Source of the DNA: Ochotona curzoniae
Taxonomy: Eukaryota > Chordata > Mammalia > Lagomorpha > Ochotonidae
Assembly: GCF_017591425.1 (NCBI RefSeq)
Contig: NW_024465885.1
Span: 42,899,001-42,963,000, forward strand
Direction: 5' to 3'
DNA: 64,000 bases
The notes beneath the pieces were generated by a model. The model searched no databases, was not told the DNA's origin, and saw only the letters and a program-made list of their open reading frames with translations. The stretch's first letter is position 1, and the number at the start of each line of letters is the position of its first letter. The position numbers were made by a program, and so were the translations under genes. Of this stretch, positions 22,946 through 34,473 are shown in pieces.

Positions 22946-23823
22946 ACAACATAATGTACGAAGAAGACTAAATGATAATCCCCACTCAGATGGGAATTAG
23001 AGAGGTAGCAAAATTCTCCCTCCTTGGCATGGTTGGCACACAGCCAGTGGGTACCATCCACCCCTTAGCAACAGGAGTCAGGTGGATATAGGAAACTTAC
23101 AGAATGCAAGTACCTTGCCCAACTACTTCCTTGTACAATGAGTTACCTGAAGATGAGAAAGAAGAGATGACTTCTCCAAGTTTGCACTAGTAGTTTTCAA
23201 CCTGTTCTAGGATTACAACTCTGGTTCTACTATTTCTGCCTTGTGCCTCTCTAACACCCTCATGAGATCAGTTCTTAAAGATCCACAGTTATCTCAAACA
23301 CAATGTCATTTACCTGTTCAAACATCTTCCTAACTCCAGTGGGAGAGTCATTGAGCGTGAATAATCCTCTTTTCTTCTCTTTTCCCCCCCAGTTTTTGGG
23401 ATTAAGGGTAGGAGCTCTTCACCCAGAGGGTCCTTTAACTCCTCGTTCCACTCAGTGGCTAATGAGTTGGAGATCTGCTGGAGAGAGCCCCTGGGGACAA
23501 TGGCGTCACGGATGACCCACAATCACATGATAGCGCCTGGTGGGATTAAGAAAGCTCTTTCAAATCACTCAATTTCCCCTGGTGTAGATCTGGGCCGAAG
23601 TATCTGACAGACTGCTCCCGGTGCACTTTTCAAAGCTGAGAAGCTGTGAGGATGGCAGTTTCCTTGGGAAGTGCAGTAGCTATTGCAGAACAAGGATCAG
23701 CACCTTTCCACCTCAGCAGATGAAACATCCTCACTCAACCTGGGAATGGCGGGTAAGAATTCATGACTACCCGTTTTTTTCTACCCCAACAGGAAGAAAT
23801 CTTTAAAAATTCTCTTTTATGAA
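22946..23823. other. Unique sequence with one strong acceptor-like site
   Basis: Mostly featureless. At 23368-23392 a pure pyrimidine tract ends in cccccccag followed by tttttggg, an excellent splice-acceptor-like sequence on the plus strand. No coding exon follows that I can recognise. Confidence 0.4.
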
Positions 23824-23843
23824 AATATTTAAAGATCTACTTT

Positions 23844-24143
23844 GGGCCCCAGAGTGATGGCTCAACTGGTTGATCCTTCACCTGCAATGCTGGCATCCTA
23901 TATGGGTGATCCACTTCCCATTCAGCTCCCTGCTTACTACCTGGGAAACCGGCAGAGGATGGCCCAAAGCCTTAAGACCCTGTACGCACATGGGAGACCT
24001 GGAGGAGGCTCCGGACCTTTGGCTTCAGATCAGTTCAGCTCTGGCCGTTGTGACCATTTGGGGAGTGACACAGCAGATAGAAGATCCTTCTGTTTATCCT
24101 TCTCTCTGTGGGTGTACCTTGTCAATAAAAATAAATAAGTAAT
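23844..24143 (+). mobile_element. CSINE with imperfect TSD
   Basis: Head gggccccagagtgatggctc to tail caataaaaataaataagt. The flanking atttaaagatctactttg (about 23826-23843) and atttaaaggtctgctttt (about 24145-24162) form an imperfect duplication. The element lacks part of the 5' third. Confidence 0.88.
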
Positions 24144-24162
24144 TATTTAAAGGTCTGCTTTT

Positions 24163-24438
24163 TTTTTTTATTTGAAAGGCAGAGTTATACACACACATTC
24201 ATACACACAGAGAGATAGAGAGACTGACTTTCATTTGCTAGTCAACTCCCCAAATGCTTGAGCCAATCAGAGGCAGGAGCCTGGAACTCCTTCTGGATCT
24301 TCCACATTGAAGGCAGGGACCCAAGCACTTGGGCCATTTTCCAACGATTTCTTAGGTGCAATGGCAGGAAGCAGGATCAGAAGTGGAGCCACTGGTACTC
24401 ATTATGAGATGCCAGCATTGCATCCACATTGCCAGCCT
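24163..24438 (-). mobile_element. CSINE, reverse orientation, older
   Basis: Begins with a T-run and tatttgaaaggcagagttat, then a CA/GA-rich stretch, gccaatcagaggcaggagcc, tgggccattttccaac and catccacattgccagcctcc. It faces the preceding SINE tail-to-tail across ~20 bp. Confidence 0.82.
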
Positions 24439-25549
24439 CCGGAATTCTTAAAATGAGAACTGTGCCTCATTTCTGAGTCCAGGATCTGGAATATTTGAAA
24501 GATAAGGAAACTTTGCCAGTTTCCTAATGAATACAGTTGGATGGATCATCTACCTAATTGAGTCTTAGGTTCTTATCTGGAGCAAACACCAGCAATTATT
24601 AGTAATAGTAGCTGTGTCCCAAGCTGATAGCATAAGGAGCAAATGAATCATTTCAATAAAATGTACATATGATAAATGCCTTCCATTGTGGTTATTTGGA
24701 AAGATTGAAGGACAAGGGTAAGTGAAAGGACAGACTGAGGCATCCAGCATTTCAGGACCCAGCCCAGTGTTGGCATGATCTGCACACACTGCTCAACATA
24801 TCTTCCAAAGACAACATGTGTCACAAACATTCACCTGGGGCTTTTTTTTTTCTGCTTTCAGATTCTGCATGTAAGGAAACAGCAGAGCAACAACTAAGAG
24901 TGCAAAGTGGCACAGCACATTAGCTAGCAAGCATGTTGATCTGTCTGCCTCCCAGGTGCTCCTGCACCTGCATTCCAGGGCCTTCGGATGCCATGCGCTC
25001 TCTCCCAGGAGACCAAAGAAGATTCTCATTTCCTCCCTGGCCAGGGCTCTTGTTAACACTTTTGCCAGGCCCTCAAGGATCCCTGGGACTGCAAGTATGT
25101 TTCAATTCTCCAGCACGGAAGGCCAAGGAGTGGCTCCAGGCAACCTGCCAGAGGAAATGAAGAAAGCAGCTTTTGATTTTTAGGGCCATCAAAAAAGACC
25201 TCCGACCCAACCTGCCATGACTTTGCCAGGATGCCATAGAACAGTGCAATTACCTTACAAAATTTTTCTTCTCCATCAGGGCCCTCCTCAGAACAGACAT
25301 ATGGGATTCAAGAATGTGCCCCAGAAAGGAAAAAAAAAAAGTGGAAAAGTCAAGCAAACATTGACTAAGGGGAAATTAGATTTGCAGAGAACTGAGCTTG
25401 CCTGTGCTGACTCATCACTGCCTTGCTGGTAGACAGAGGTGGTGTCCTGTTGGGAACAATGAAGGACCCCTCACCCCTCAGTGGTCCCCAGTGGCCCCAC
25501 AGCATCCTTCTGAGCTTCCCTTAGCCCTTTCAACCCAGAAAGAAAATTC
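24439..25549. other. Unique sequence, no gene recognised
   Basis: No coding frame or repeat was recognised. Confidence 0.45.
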
Positions 25550-26125
25550 TAGTGCTCCAGTTTGAATGTGTAACCCCTTAGAATTTAATCTCCAGTAGTG
25601 TTTGGAGGTGGGGCCTAGGGGAGGTGATTAGGGTTAAGTGTGGGACTCCTGGTGCTGGCACTGGTTGCTTTACAAGGAGAGGGGGAGAGAGTTAAGCTAG
25701 TGCACCAGCTGTGTCTCCCTAGAAGATGCCCTCCACCGTGCCACACAAAGCAGCAAGAAGGCATTCATCAAGATGTCAGCACTGGGCTGGGCACAGTAGC
25801 CTAGTGGCTAAGGCCTCTCCTTGCACTCACCAAGATCCCATATGGGAGCTGGTTCATATCCCAGTTTCCCTGCTTCCCATCCAGCTCTATGCTTGTGGCC
25901 TGGGAAAGCTGAGGATGGCCCAAAGCTTTGGGACCCTGCACCCGTGTGGGAGACCCGGAAGAGGCTCCTGGCTTCGGATCAGCTCAGCTCTGGCTTTGCA
26001 GCCACTTGGAGAGTGAGCCAACAGACAGAAGATGTTTCTCTCTGTCTTTCCTCCTCTCTTAAAAAAAAAAAAAAAAAGATGCCAGCACCAGGCTCTTGGC
26101 CTTCACAGCCTCCAGACCTGAGAGC
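25550..26125 (+). mobile_element. MaLR-type LTR, sense, split by a CSINE
   Basis: Left part: gtttgaatgtgtaacccctt, tttggaggtggggcctaggg, gaggtgattagggttaag, gatgccctccaccgtgccac, acaaagcagcaagaaggc. Right part after the SINE: gatgccagcaccaggctctt, ggccttcacagcctccagac, ctgagagcc. The order matches a MaLR LTR in sense orientation. Confidence 0.7.
25783..26077 (+). mobile_element. CSINE with TSD, inside a MaLR LTR, lacking the usual 3' motif
   Basis: The TSD aagatgtcagcac (25770-25782) is matched by aagatgccagcac (26076-26088). The body is near consensus, but it runs from cctcctctct straight into a pure A tail, missing the usual tatccgcctttccaataaaa segment. Confidence 0.93.
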
Positions 26126-27777
26126 CAAAGGCATTGCTATTCTTTATGGCCTAGAGAAATGGATTTCCTGTAGAGGCAACTAGAAGATTGGCTGGAGGTG
26201 GAAGAGGCCCTGAGTAGAGTGGCAAGGATAGCCACATGCAGGAGGTACACCCCCAGACCTCCCGTGTACTGGGATAAGGGAGAAAGATATAGATCAGAAG
26301 GGGGCTCTCTGGAGAGAGGAGAGAGAGGAGAAAGGTGGGGATGGAAAGGGAAGAAGTGCAAGAGAAAGAAATCAGAGAAGCACCAGTGAGAGAGAAGTTT
26401 CTTTTGAGGACTGTGACACCGAAAACACACATCCTCTTCCATGCTTACTCTCCGAAATCAGCAGCACAGATGCATGCTGCATTTAGCTTTCAAGGGGTTT
26501 GTGCCCTTCACACCTGAAGGAGACCTGGGTAACTGCCTCTCCTCTCCTTACCCTAAAAACTCCCATTCCTTTCACACACACACGCGCACACACACACACA
26601 CACACACACGCACAAACACACACACATAGTTGTTTCTCTGTGTAAATGGCATTGCTTATTGTATCTTTTCAGCATATTCATATTTGTTTAGCTTTGTTGG
26701 TTTTGTCTGGCTTCTAGAAAGTGCAAGTGGGCACATGTTGTGTGAGTGATGCAGATATTTAAGTTTCTGTTACAATCTGGAATGTGAGCGTGAAACCAAA
26801 GTCGGCCAAGGACTAAGACCAAGAAGAAGGTGGGTCGTGGAGTGGAGGAGGCCCAAGGTGAAGTGTCAGGCATCTTTTGTGCATGAAAAATTTGAAGTCT
26901 GTCTGTTGAAGCCAGCAGTCTAAGCTGCTCTGCTCACTAGCTTCATCTCTAGGGACAGTCTCACATTTCAAGTGTTGGCTGACTTGTAATACACTTTTGA
27001 CTCAGGGTGGAAGGTGCTGCTCTCAATCTAACGCTATGGACAGGATTCAGTGACCGCATTGGGTTTCAAAGGAACTCTCGGTAATTCTCTACTCCTCACA
27101 GGGCAGACACCCGATCTCTGGGAAGGTTTCTTCCCAAGCACCTGCCCTGACCCCAAAATCGAATAGATCAGGAACTGTTTACCAATCAAGAGCACAGAGA
27201 GAGTCTGCAAGGGTGATAATCTCATCTTCAGAGTGAATGAACCAAAGTGGCCACTGGGTAAGGCATGGGACCCTCAGTCTCAATAAGGGAACAAAACTTT
27301 GTGTTTTCCTGAGCTCCCAAACACAAACCCAGCTGTGGGCCATCGGAACACTCCTCTCTGGGTCACTAGACCATGCAGTGGGTAAAGTCTACACACAGAC
27401 ACACAAACAGTCCTATGAGATGACAAGGTCCCTTCCCTTTTCCTGAACCATGTCTACTAGCCAGAGGGAGCCACCCCAGGACCTGGAAATTATAACCTCA
27501 ATACAGTTTTGTGCTTTAAGTTTTTATTGTTATTCAGGTGAAAATCAGATTATATGAAAGTAACTGTTTTAAGTAAGTAATTCAGGAATGTGTAGCAAAT
27601 TTGCACTGTGAAATCACCACCTCTGGTTTTAGAACACTATCTCCCTGCAAAAGAAAGCCCTGTGCTTCCCGTTGACTGAGAATGGACAACCTGCAACTTA
27701 GGGACATGAACAGCAAACAGGGAGTGATGAAAGACAAAAGGAACCCAAAGAGGGTAACACAAAAGAAGAAAAGCTTC
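26126..27777. other. Unique sequence with a CA microsatellite
   Basis: No gene was recognised. A G/A-rich low-complexity stretch lies at about 26290-26390. Confidence 0.45.
26572..26628. repeat. (CA)n microsatellite, imperfect
   Basis: About 57 bp of CA repeats with interspersed CG and AA interruptions (cgcgcacaca, cacgcacaaacaca). Confidence 0.95.
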
Positions 27778-27794
27778 AAAAAAATTATCCTTAG

Positions 27795-28107
27795 GGCCTG
27801 GTGCGATGGCGCAGTGGTTAAGGTCCTTGCCTTGCACACCTGGGATCCCATATGGGCACCAGTTCTAATCCCGTCAGCCCTACTTCCCATCCAGCTCCCT
27901 GCCTGTGGCCTGGGAAAGCAGTCGAGGACGGCCCAAAGCTTTGGAACCCTGCACCCGCGTGGGAGACCCAGAAGAGGCTCCTGGCTTTGGATCAGCATAG
28001 CATCGGCCGTTGTGCTCACTTGGGGAGTGAATCATCGGACGGAAGATCTTCCTCTCTGTCTCTCCTCTCTGTATATCCGCCTTTCCAATAAAAATAAAAT
28101 ATTTAAA
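27795..28107 (+). mobile_element. CSINE, young, 17-bp perfect TSD
   Basis: The TSD aaaaaaattatccttag is identical at 27778-27794 and 28108-28124. The body is near the consensus of the youngest subfamily: A-box region gatggcgcagtggttaagg, B-box ggcaccagttctaatcccg, tail ctttccaataaaaataaaat. It is one of the two youngest-looking SINEs in the window. Confidence 0.96.
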
Positions 28108-28244
28108 AAAAAAATTATCCTTAGATGATTTTGAAATTTCATAGAAATGAGAGAAAACTGGATGAATTTGAAGTTGAAAGGATCACTTAGCAAGAAGAGA
28201 AACAATATAAAATAGGGAAGAGGAAATAAGACCATAGAGTCTTT

Positions 28245-28384
28245 GAGTCAGGGGTGGGTACTTGGTGCAGCGATGAAGATGTCTCCCATCCCATATCAGA
28301 ATGACTGGGTTTAAGTCTGACCTCTTCTGATCCAGCTTCCAGTGAATGCACACCCTGGGCAGTAAGATATGTTAGCTCAAGCAC
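28245..28384 (+). mobile_element. Old CSINE 5' fragment
   Basis: ggtgggtacttggtgcagcg, catcccatatcagaatgact, gggtttaagtctgacctc, gatccagcttccagtgaatgcacaccctgggcagtaagat follow the order of the older C repeat's first half. It is truncated where the next SINE begins. Confidence 0.6.
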
Positions 28385-28705
28385 CTGATGACTCAATGGC
28401 TAAATTGTCAGCTCGTATGTGCCAGGATCCCATAGAACGAGCACCAGTTCACGGCTCAGCTGCTCCACTTCCCATCCAGATCCCTTATTGTGGCTTAAGA
28501 CAGTAGTAGAGGATGGCCCAAAGCATTGGGACCCTGCATCTATGTGGGAGACCCAGAGAAGGGCTCCTAGTTCCTAGTTTCAGATCAGCTTAGCTCCAGC
28601 CATTGTGGTCATTTGGAGAATAAGCCAACAGACAGAAGATCTTTGTCTCTCCTTCTCTCTGTAAGTCTGCCTTTCCGATAAAAATAAATAAATCTAGCAA
28701 AACAA
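28385..28705 (+). mobile_element. CSINE
   Basis: Head gcacctgatgactcaatggc through gtgccaggatcccatagaac, agcattgggaccctgcatct to tail cctttccgataaaaataaat. It directly follows an older SINE fragment in the same orientation. Confidence 0.88.
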
Positions 28706-28834
28706 AAAGAACACAACTCTTTAATATTGACTTGATCAAACACTGTTATATGTCTACATTGGGGTGCTGAGAAAGAAAAGGACACATGGGAGTGCAGTAG
28801 GGGAGACAGGGAGGTATAAAAACACCCAGAGTTG

Positions 28835-31800
28835 AGATGTCAACTGATACTGTTCACACATTACTTAGAGACACAGAGATAAGTCTCCTAACATACCTCT
28901 AACCAGCACGAGTGTGTGGCTTTTGCCATGTCAGCAGACTTGTGGGAGCCTGGAGGATGGTGCCAGTGGGGTATGTGGGGATCTGGGGGCTTGTGCCCAG
29001 GCAGACAGAGCAAACCTGGGAATCTCCACATGTGATTGATCCTGGGCAGGATTGAGGCTGAGGGGAGAGCTCTAGGTTAGCATGCTTGGGGCCCTGACTT
29101 GGGGACTGGGAACCTTACTGGGTCTCAGCTGAGCGCAGGGATAGGGTTCTAGGCTGGCATGTGTGCTGGAGGACTGGATCTAGGAAACTGGGAATATGCC
29201 TGGGTGGGTGGGCAGGTCTCCAGGCCAGTCTGCCGCCCAACAGGAAATCTGGGCTGTGGAAATCATGCTTGCGGGCTGGGGTCTTTGGATTGCTCCGGAA
29301 AGCGGGTATGGGATATAAGGGAGAGGCGACCACTGAGGGAATATGCTGTAGGTGAAGAATGACTTCTGGAAGATTTCCTCTGACAAGGCAACTGTACTTG
29401 CAGGTAAGCATGGGGACTGAGATTGAGCAGTTTTGAGGAAGGAAACTGGAGGACCTTTCTGAGTCAGATCAAAACACCTTTTCATGTGGAAGACCTGAGC
29501 TGGGATAATTAGCATCAACCACTGCTGACCACCACCCATCAGTGCACATGAAAGCTAGGGCTAGGGGACCTATGTGGGAGGGCTCAATCACAGTACCTAC
29601 TACAAGTGTTGGAACAGGGGCAGGTCATATTAGTCTAAAAAGACAATCGGGTCTGAGGGCAGATTCTGTGGGGAATGTGTAAGCTCACCCCGTGGGACCA
29701 GCTAGTTTGCTCAAGAGCTGGGAGTGATGATGTGCTGAGCTGCACATGATCATGGACTTCACCAACACTCATGGGTACCGGGGTTGGAAACAGGAGGGCT
29801 GGTTCAGGCTGCAGCACTAGTAGGCACACCGAAACAAGACGGCAAACTATGTCAGGCAAGGGCCTAGTACCCGCTGGCACATGTGAGATCTGGGTCTGGG
29901 AGTGGACCTGGTGGGGCAACTTGGGGAACTCCACTGGTGGGCTGTAGCTCCCACTGGTGAGCATGTAATTTAGATCTGGGTATTAGGCTGGGCAAGGCTG
30001 CTCCACATTTCAGTTGAGTGTGGGTTGGCTTGAGGAGGGGAGGGTTGATTGGATGGGTCAGGCCAAACCTTAGCCCACTGGAAATGCATGAGCCAGGTTG
30101 GGGTGCTAGGTTATCACACCTGCCAGTTTTCATGAAAGCAGGGTTAGGCTGCAGCATCCACCAACAGGAGTTGAGATTGAAGGTGGGCTGGGTGAAGCCA
30201 GGTTCCAGCATCCATTGGCGGAGACCAACACAGGTAAAGGATTATGCCAGGCTGGGTCAGAGCAACTACCAGCATGTGCAAGATCTGTGGCTGAGAGCAT
30301 GCCTGATTGAGTAGCTAAAGGGGTGCCCCCACTGTGCTGTAATTTCCATTAGTGAACATCAGAGCTGGAATGGGGGCAGAAAACTGGGCTGGACACGGCT
30401 GAAGTATCCTTTGGCATGGGTGTGTACTGGGTCTTGATGTGCCAGACTGGGTGAGGTTCCAGCACTCACTGGTCCTCGTAAGAGCCAGAGTGGGTATAGA
30501 ACAGGCAGGGATAGGTCCTGATACCTGCTGAACCATGCGAGAACTAGATCTGGGGGTAGGTCAGACAGGGCTGAGCTGTAACACCAAATGGTAAGAACTG
30601 CAATGAGTATGGGCTGGTCAGGCAAGGCCACTGTACCTGCCAGGACAGGAGATAGGTCAAGTCAAGCTGGGCTAGAACCCACTAGTGTGTTTGAGATCAC
30701 TGGGAGGTGACCTAATAAAGGAGGTTGGGGAACTCCTCTGTCAAGATGCAGTGCCTGCAGGTGAGCACAAGAACCAAGGCAAGGAGCAACCCAGACCAGG
30801 ATAGGTTACAGTACCTGCTGGCATACGTGTAGATCAGGGATGGGGGCAGGCTGGACTGGGCCAGTTCATAGCACCCACTGGAAGATGCGAGAACTAGGAT
30901 AGGGTGTGGGGTGGGCCTGGTTGGGCTGCAACACCAGCCAGTTGATTTTAGGGCCAGGACTAGGCTAGATGGCAGTACCCACAAGCATGAGCTAGAATTG
31001 GGCCACAGCACCCACTAGCATACATAAGACCTGGGTGGGTGGAATGAGCCTAGAAAGGGGACTACAGGAGTTCCCAAGCTGGGCCAGTGCTCCCACTGGT
31101 GAGCATGAGAGCTGGACCAGGGGCAGATCAGTCTGATCAGGGCTATAAAACCCATTACCCTGCATGTGAGCTATGTTAGGGGGAGAGCTAGACTTGACTA
31201 AGCGGCCATATCCACTGGTGCATACATGAGCAAGAGTAAGTACAGGCTGATTGGGCTTTGCTGCAGCATCAGCTGACAAGTGCTGGTAGTAAGGGCAAGT
31301 CCTGCCAAGCTAAAATGTAGAACCACCTGGAAAGGGCAAGATTTGGGGTTGGGAATGGGCCTAGTAGGGAAAATGTGGGCACCTCTCTGGTTTGCTGCAG
31401 CTCCCACAAGTGAACATGAGAACCATGGCAGGGCACAGGCTTGACTGGACAGGCAGCAATACCCACCAGCATAAGTGTGGGCTGCATAATGGGATTGGTT
31501 GGACTGAGCTAGTCTCCAATGCCCATTGATGTTTATGAGAGCTGAATGCAGTGTGGGATAGACTGAACCAGTCTGTTGCACAGACTAGGATGTGTAGGAA
31601 CCAGGGCTGGGGAGGACCTGCTGGGGGTTATTGAGGGCCATTCTGACTGCTATAGTTCCCTCTGGTGTGTGTGAGGGCTGGGTGTGTGGTGGGCAGGGTT
31701 AGGCTGGGCCACAGCATCTGTCAGTTTGCTTAAGAGATGGGGGTAGGGTTAGAGCTGACCAGACAACTGTAACTACCAGTGTAGGTGTAATCTGCTGTGG

Positions 31801-32549
31801 GTGACCAACTGAACTGGACCCTGCAGTGGCTGGTCCACACAGGCATTAGGTTTGGAGTCACATCTTGTGAGGTTTCTTTGGGAACTTCCCCAATTGGACC
31901 ACTGGATACAAAACTCCAACCATGGGGAAAACAACAGAATCTGTGGCTAGACTGTGGAGTGCATGTGTCAGAACTGGGTCTCCTTGGTTGTTGAATTCTG
32001 TGCAGTGGACGCCTTGCCCCGGTGCACATGGGGGACATGACAGTTTACTGAGGCTGCAGAGAACATCAAGTACCTTGGATGGCAGAACAAATTGGACAGT
32101 TCTCCTGGACAAGCTTTGACAGCAAGTATCTGGCTGAGTGGAGACTGTAGGGTCAACTATGTCAGTCAATGGACCTTGAAAGGATTTCCTCAACCTTGGA
32201 GCAGCAAAGTCAACAGCATCTCAGAACTGTCGAAACCACTTAAGCAGCACTCTGGGAACATGCTCCACATGTGGACCCTGGGATGACACTGCGTGGCCAT
32301 CCCTCATCCCCAGGTGCTAATGTACTTTGATTGCCGGGAGCAGCCCTCTCCCCCTCTCTCCCAATTACCCCCAGATACAGGAAGAAAAAAAATTTTGGAA
32401 GCAATCGTCTCATCCACTTTCCTCCGTACTTCGGCCCTCCCCTCCCTAATCAGTAGTTCACATGGGTATACATCCTTCTCAACTATGTAAACACCATCAA
32501 AAATAAAATCAATTTATTATTTTAAAAAAATTAAAATAAAAAACACCTC
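28835..32549 (+). mobile_element. Unclassified GC-rich element with degenerate tandem-repeat body and unique 3' end (copy 1)
   Basis: A ~3.7-kb stretch unlike its AT-rich surroundings. From about 28950 to 31800 it consists of degenerate ~45-65-bp units on the theme 'ccactggtgagcatgagagc' plus 'tgggctgggctgcagcac'. About 32020-32549 is a non-repetitive 3' end closing with catcaaaaataaaatcaatt and an A/T-rich tail. A collinear second copy lies at 44456-46860, and a 5'-truncated copy of the 3' end at 1381-1497. An imperfect 18-bp direct repeat flanks it: taaaaacacccagagttg (28817-28834) and taaaaacactcaaagctg (32550-32567), with three mismatches, as expected for an old TSD. Minus-strand frames of 100-127 codons run through the body because many units are near 60 bp (20 codons); they have no recognisable domain. 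The family is not recognised; the layout recalls VNTR-type composite retroelements such as primate SVA, by architecture only. Confidence 0.68.
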
Positions 32550-32571
32550 TAAAAACACTCAAAGCTGAACT

Positions 32572-32925
32572 GCATAGACTGGACAATCTATAAAGAAAAG
32601 AAATGTATTTTTCACAGTTTTGCAGACCAAGAAGTCTAATAGCAGGTGCCAGTATCTGGTGGAAGTTTCTTGGCTGCCTCATAGCATGGTGAAAGACAAC
32701 ACCAGGCAAGAGGGTGGGAGTAAGAGTCAGGGAGGTGGAACTGGCTTTGACCACACGCTTTTCCCAGGAGCTGACCCGCTCCTGCCAGAACCACCTTAAT
32801 CCAGCCCGAGAATGAAGCCCTGGGAATCAAATCCCTCACACAGGCCCCCTTCCTGACACTGTCATGATGGCGATCCAATTTCTACATGAATTTTGGAGGG
32901 GACTTTCAAACCACAGCAGAAGCGA
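32572..32925 (-). mobile_element. MaLR-type LTR, antisense
   Basis: gactggacaatctataaaga, tgtatttttcacagttttgc, atctggtggaagtttcttgg, agaaccaccttaatccagcc, then atgaattttggaggggactttcaaaccacagc. This is the mirror image of a MaLR LTR. It begins just downstream of the 3' flank of the GC-rich element. Confidence 0.7.
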
Positions 32926-33834
32926 TTGCCGTTGTGCAGGAGGAAACATGTGGAAAGGAAGGGGCCAGGAGGCTGGTATTTTTTTCCCCACAATGTAGAT
33001 TTATAAGCATAGGGGATCAACCCTCCCTCTCTCCTTCCTGCCTCTCTACCTCCCTCCTCTGCTGTTTTTGTAGAAGATTTTTTTCATTCTCTTTGAGTTT
33101 TAAAACTAGATCCATGTATTTCTTTAATAGGAATATGAATTACTTTAAAAAAAGAAAAAAACTCCATCATTGTGACAACTTGATCCACCACCCAAGCTGT
33201 ATTAAACTGAGTTACAGACATGTGATGATCTCCCTCTGTGTGTGAGCTGACCATGGAAGAGCAAATGCTACTCACTGTTAAGTCCCATTCCTGGAAGATG
33301 TGACCTCTTTTTCAACTCTGAGGAAATGGAGCCACTAACTACAAATCAAATCCAGTTACAGTCAAAATCCCAGTGATGCGTAACAAAAATATTTGTAAGC
33401 CCCAGGTAATGGCCTAGTTATCCCAGCATAACTTGTTGTAACAGCATTTTTGAACACTGAAAAATTTATAGCTGTTGCTTCCACTCCAGGCTCCTATAAC
33501 ATCCTATAATCTCACCAAAGAGCAGTTCATCATACTTTATTGTCTTTTTCTGATGAGAATTTTAACGTGTTTTCTTAAAACTGTTTTCATGAAGACAAAG
33601 GCCATGGCTTATTGACTTTTTATAGCGGTGACTAATACATGTGAGGCATGAAGGAAATGTTTCAACAAAGAAAGAACTGAGGAAGGATCACATGAAGGTA
33701 AAAGAAACTCACAAAGCAGCAATCAGGATAAGATGCGAAGGAATACAATAAATAAAAATAAAAGATTGTCCCAGCAGCAGAGGCAGAGGTTGCAGACCTG
33801 GGCAGCACAGGACCAACCCACTCTCAGCTCGTAG
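32926..33834. other. Unique sequence, no gene recognised
   Basis: AT-rich with no recognised family. A 119-codon plus-strand frame (32886-33245) starts inside the LTR and is not gene-like. Confidence 0.45.
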
Positions 33835-34030
33835 TGTTTGCTGGGTGCCAGGCACTGTCCTAGGAGTGTTATGTAGGTGACCTCAGCTGATTCTCACAAA
33901 AACCCAAGCCAAGGTGAGTTGTTGCCCTTCCTGTCCCAGAAGGAAAGAAGCAAATGGCCCCAAATCACTCAAGTTAGCAAGCGGTAGAGGCATTACAAAT
34001 GGGGCCTAGACCACTTGGCTCCAGCTTTTT
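33835..34030 (+). mobile_element. MIR-type SINE
   Basis: Follows the MIR layout: tgctgggtgccaggcactgt, cctaggagtg, gattctcacaaaaacccaag, then ccccaaatcactcaagttag, caagcggtagaggcat, gggcctagaccacttggctcca. Well diverged, as expected for MIR. Confidence 0.7.
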
Positions 34031-34146
34031 TACATGAACATTCCTCATCTACAGCCACAAGAATTAAGGTACTTTGAAACAGATGTTTCCGGGTTATATC
34101 CATCCCAGGGAGGTCTGACTTGGCTGGTGCTTGGATTTGGGTGTCC

Positions 34147-34473
34147 CGGGCCTGGCAAAATGACTCAATTTTCTAATCCTCCCTTGTAATTATCAGGATC
34201 CCATATGGGTGCCAGTTCATGTTCTGGCTGCTCCATTTCCCATCCATCTCCTTACTTGTGGTCTGGGAAAGCAGTAGAGGGTGGTTCAAAGCTTTGGAAC
34301 CCTGCACCCATGTGGGAGACCCAGAAGACACTTCTGGCTCCTGGCTATCAGCTCAGCCCTGGCCATTGAGGCCACTTGGGGAGTAAGTTAGCAGATAGAA
34401 GATCTTTCTCTTGTGTCTCCTTTTCTCTGTAAACCTGCCTTTCCAACGAGGATCAATAAGTCTTAAAAAAAAA
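34147..34473 (+). mobile_element. CSINE with 12-bp perfect TSD
   Basis: The TSD atttgggtgtcc is identical at 34135-34146 and 34474-34485. Full-length body, tail ccaacgaggatcaataagtc then A10. Confidence 0.94.

Noticed and set aside
27795..28107. tRNA gene suggested by A-box and B-box motifs
   Set aside because: These are the tRNA-derived head of a CSINE. There is no tRNA acceptor stem or anticodon arm, and the same head recurs in about thirty SINE copies.
29635..31581. Series of 95-127-codon minus-strand open frames across the GC-rich element as possible proteins
   Set aside because: The frames follow the ~60-bp (20-codon) unit length, so openness propagates between units. The sequences are Leu/Ser/Pro-rich without domains, start at arbitrary methionines, and are interrupted between frames.
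28835..32549. CRISPR array or local satellite
   Set aside because: Units are degenerate, with no conserved repeat/spacer alternation, in a mammalian genome. Recurrence at distant loci with a unique 3' end argues against a simple satellite.
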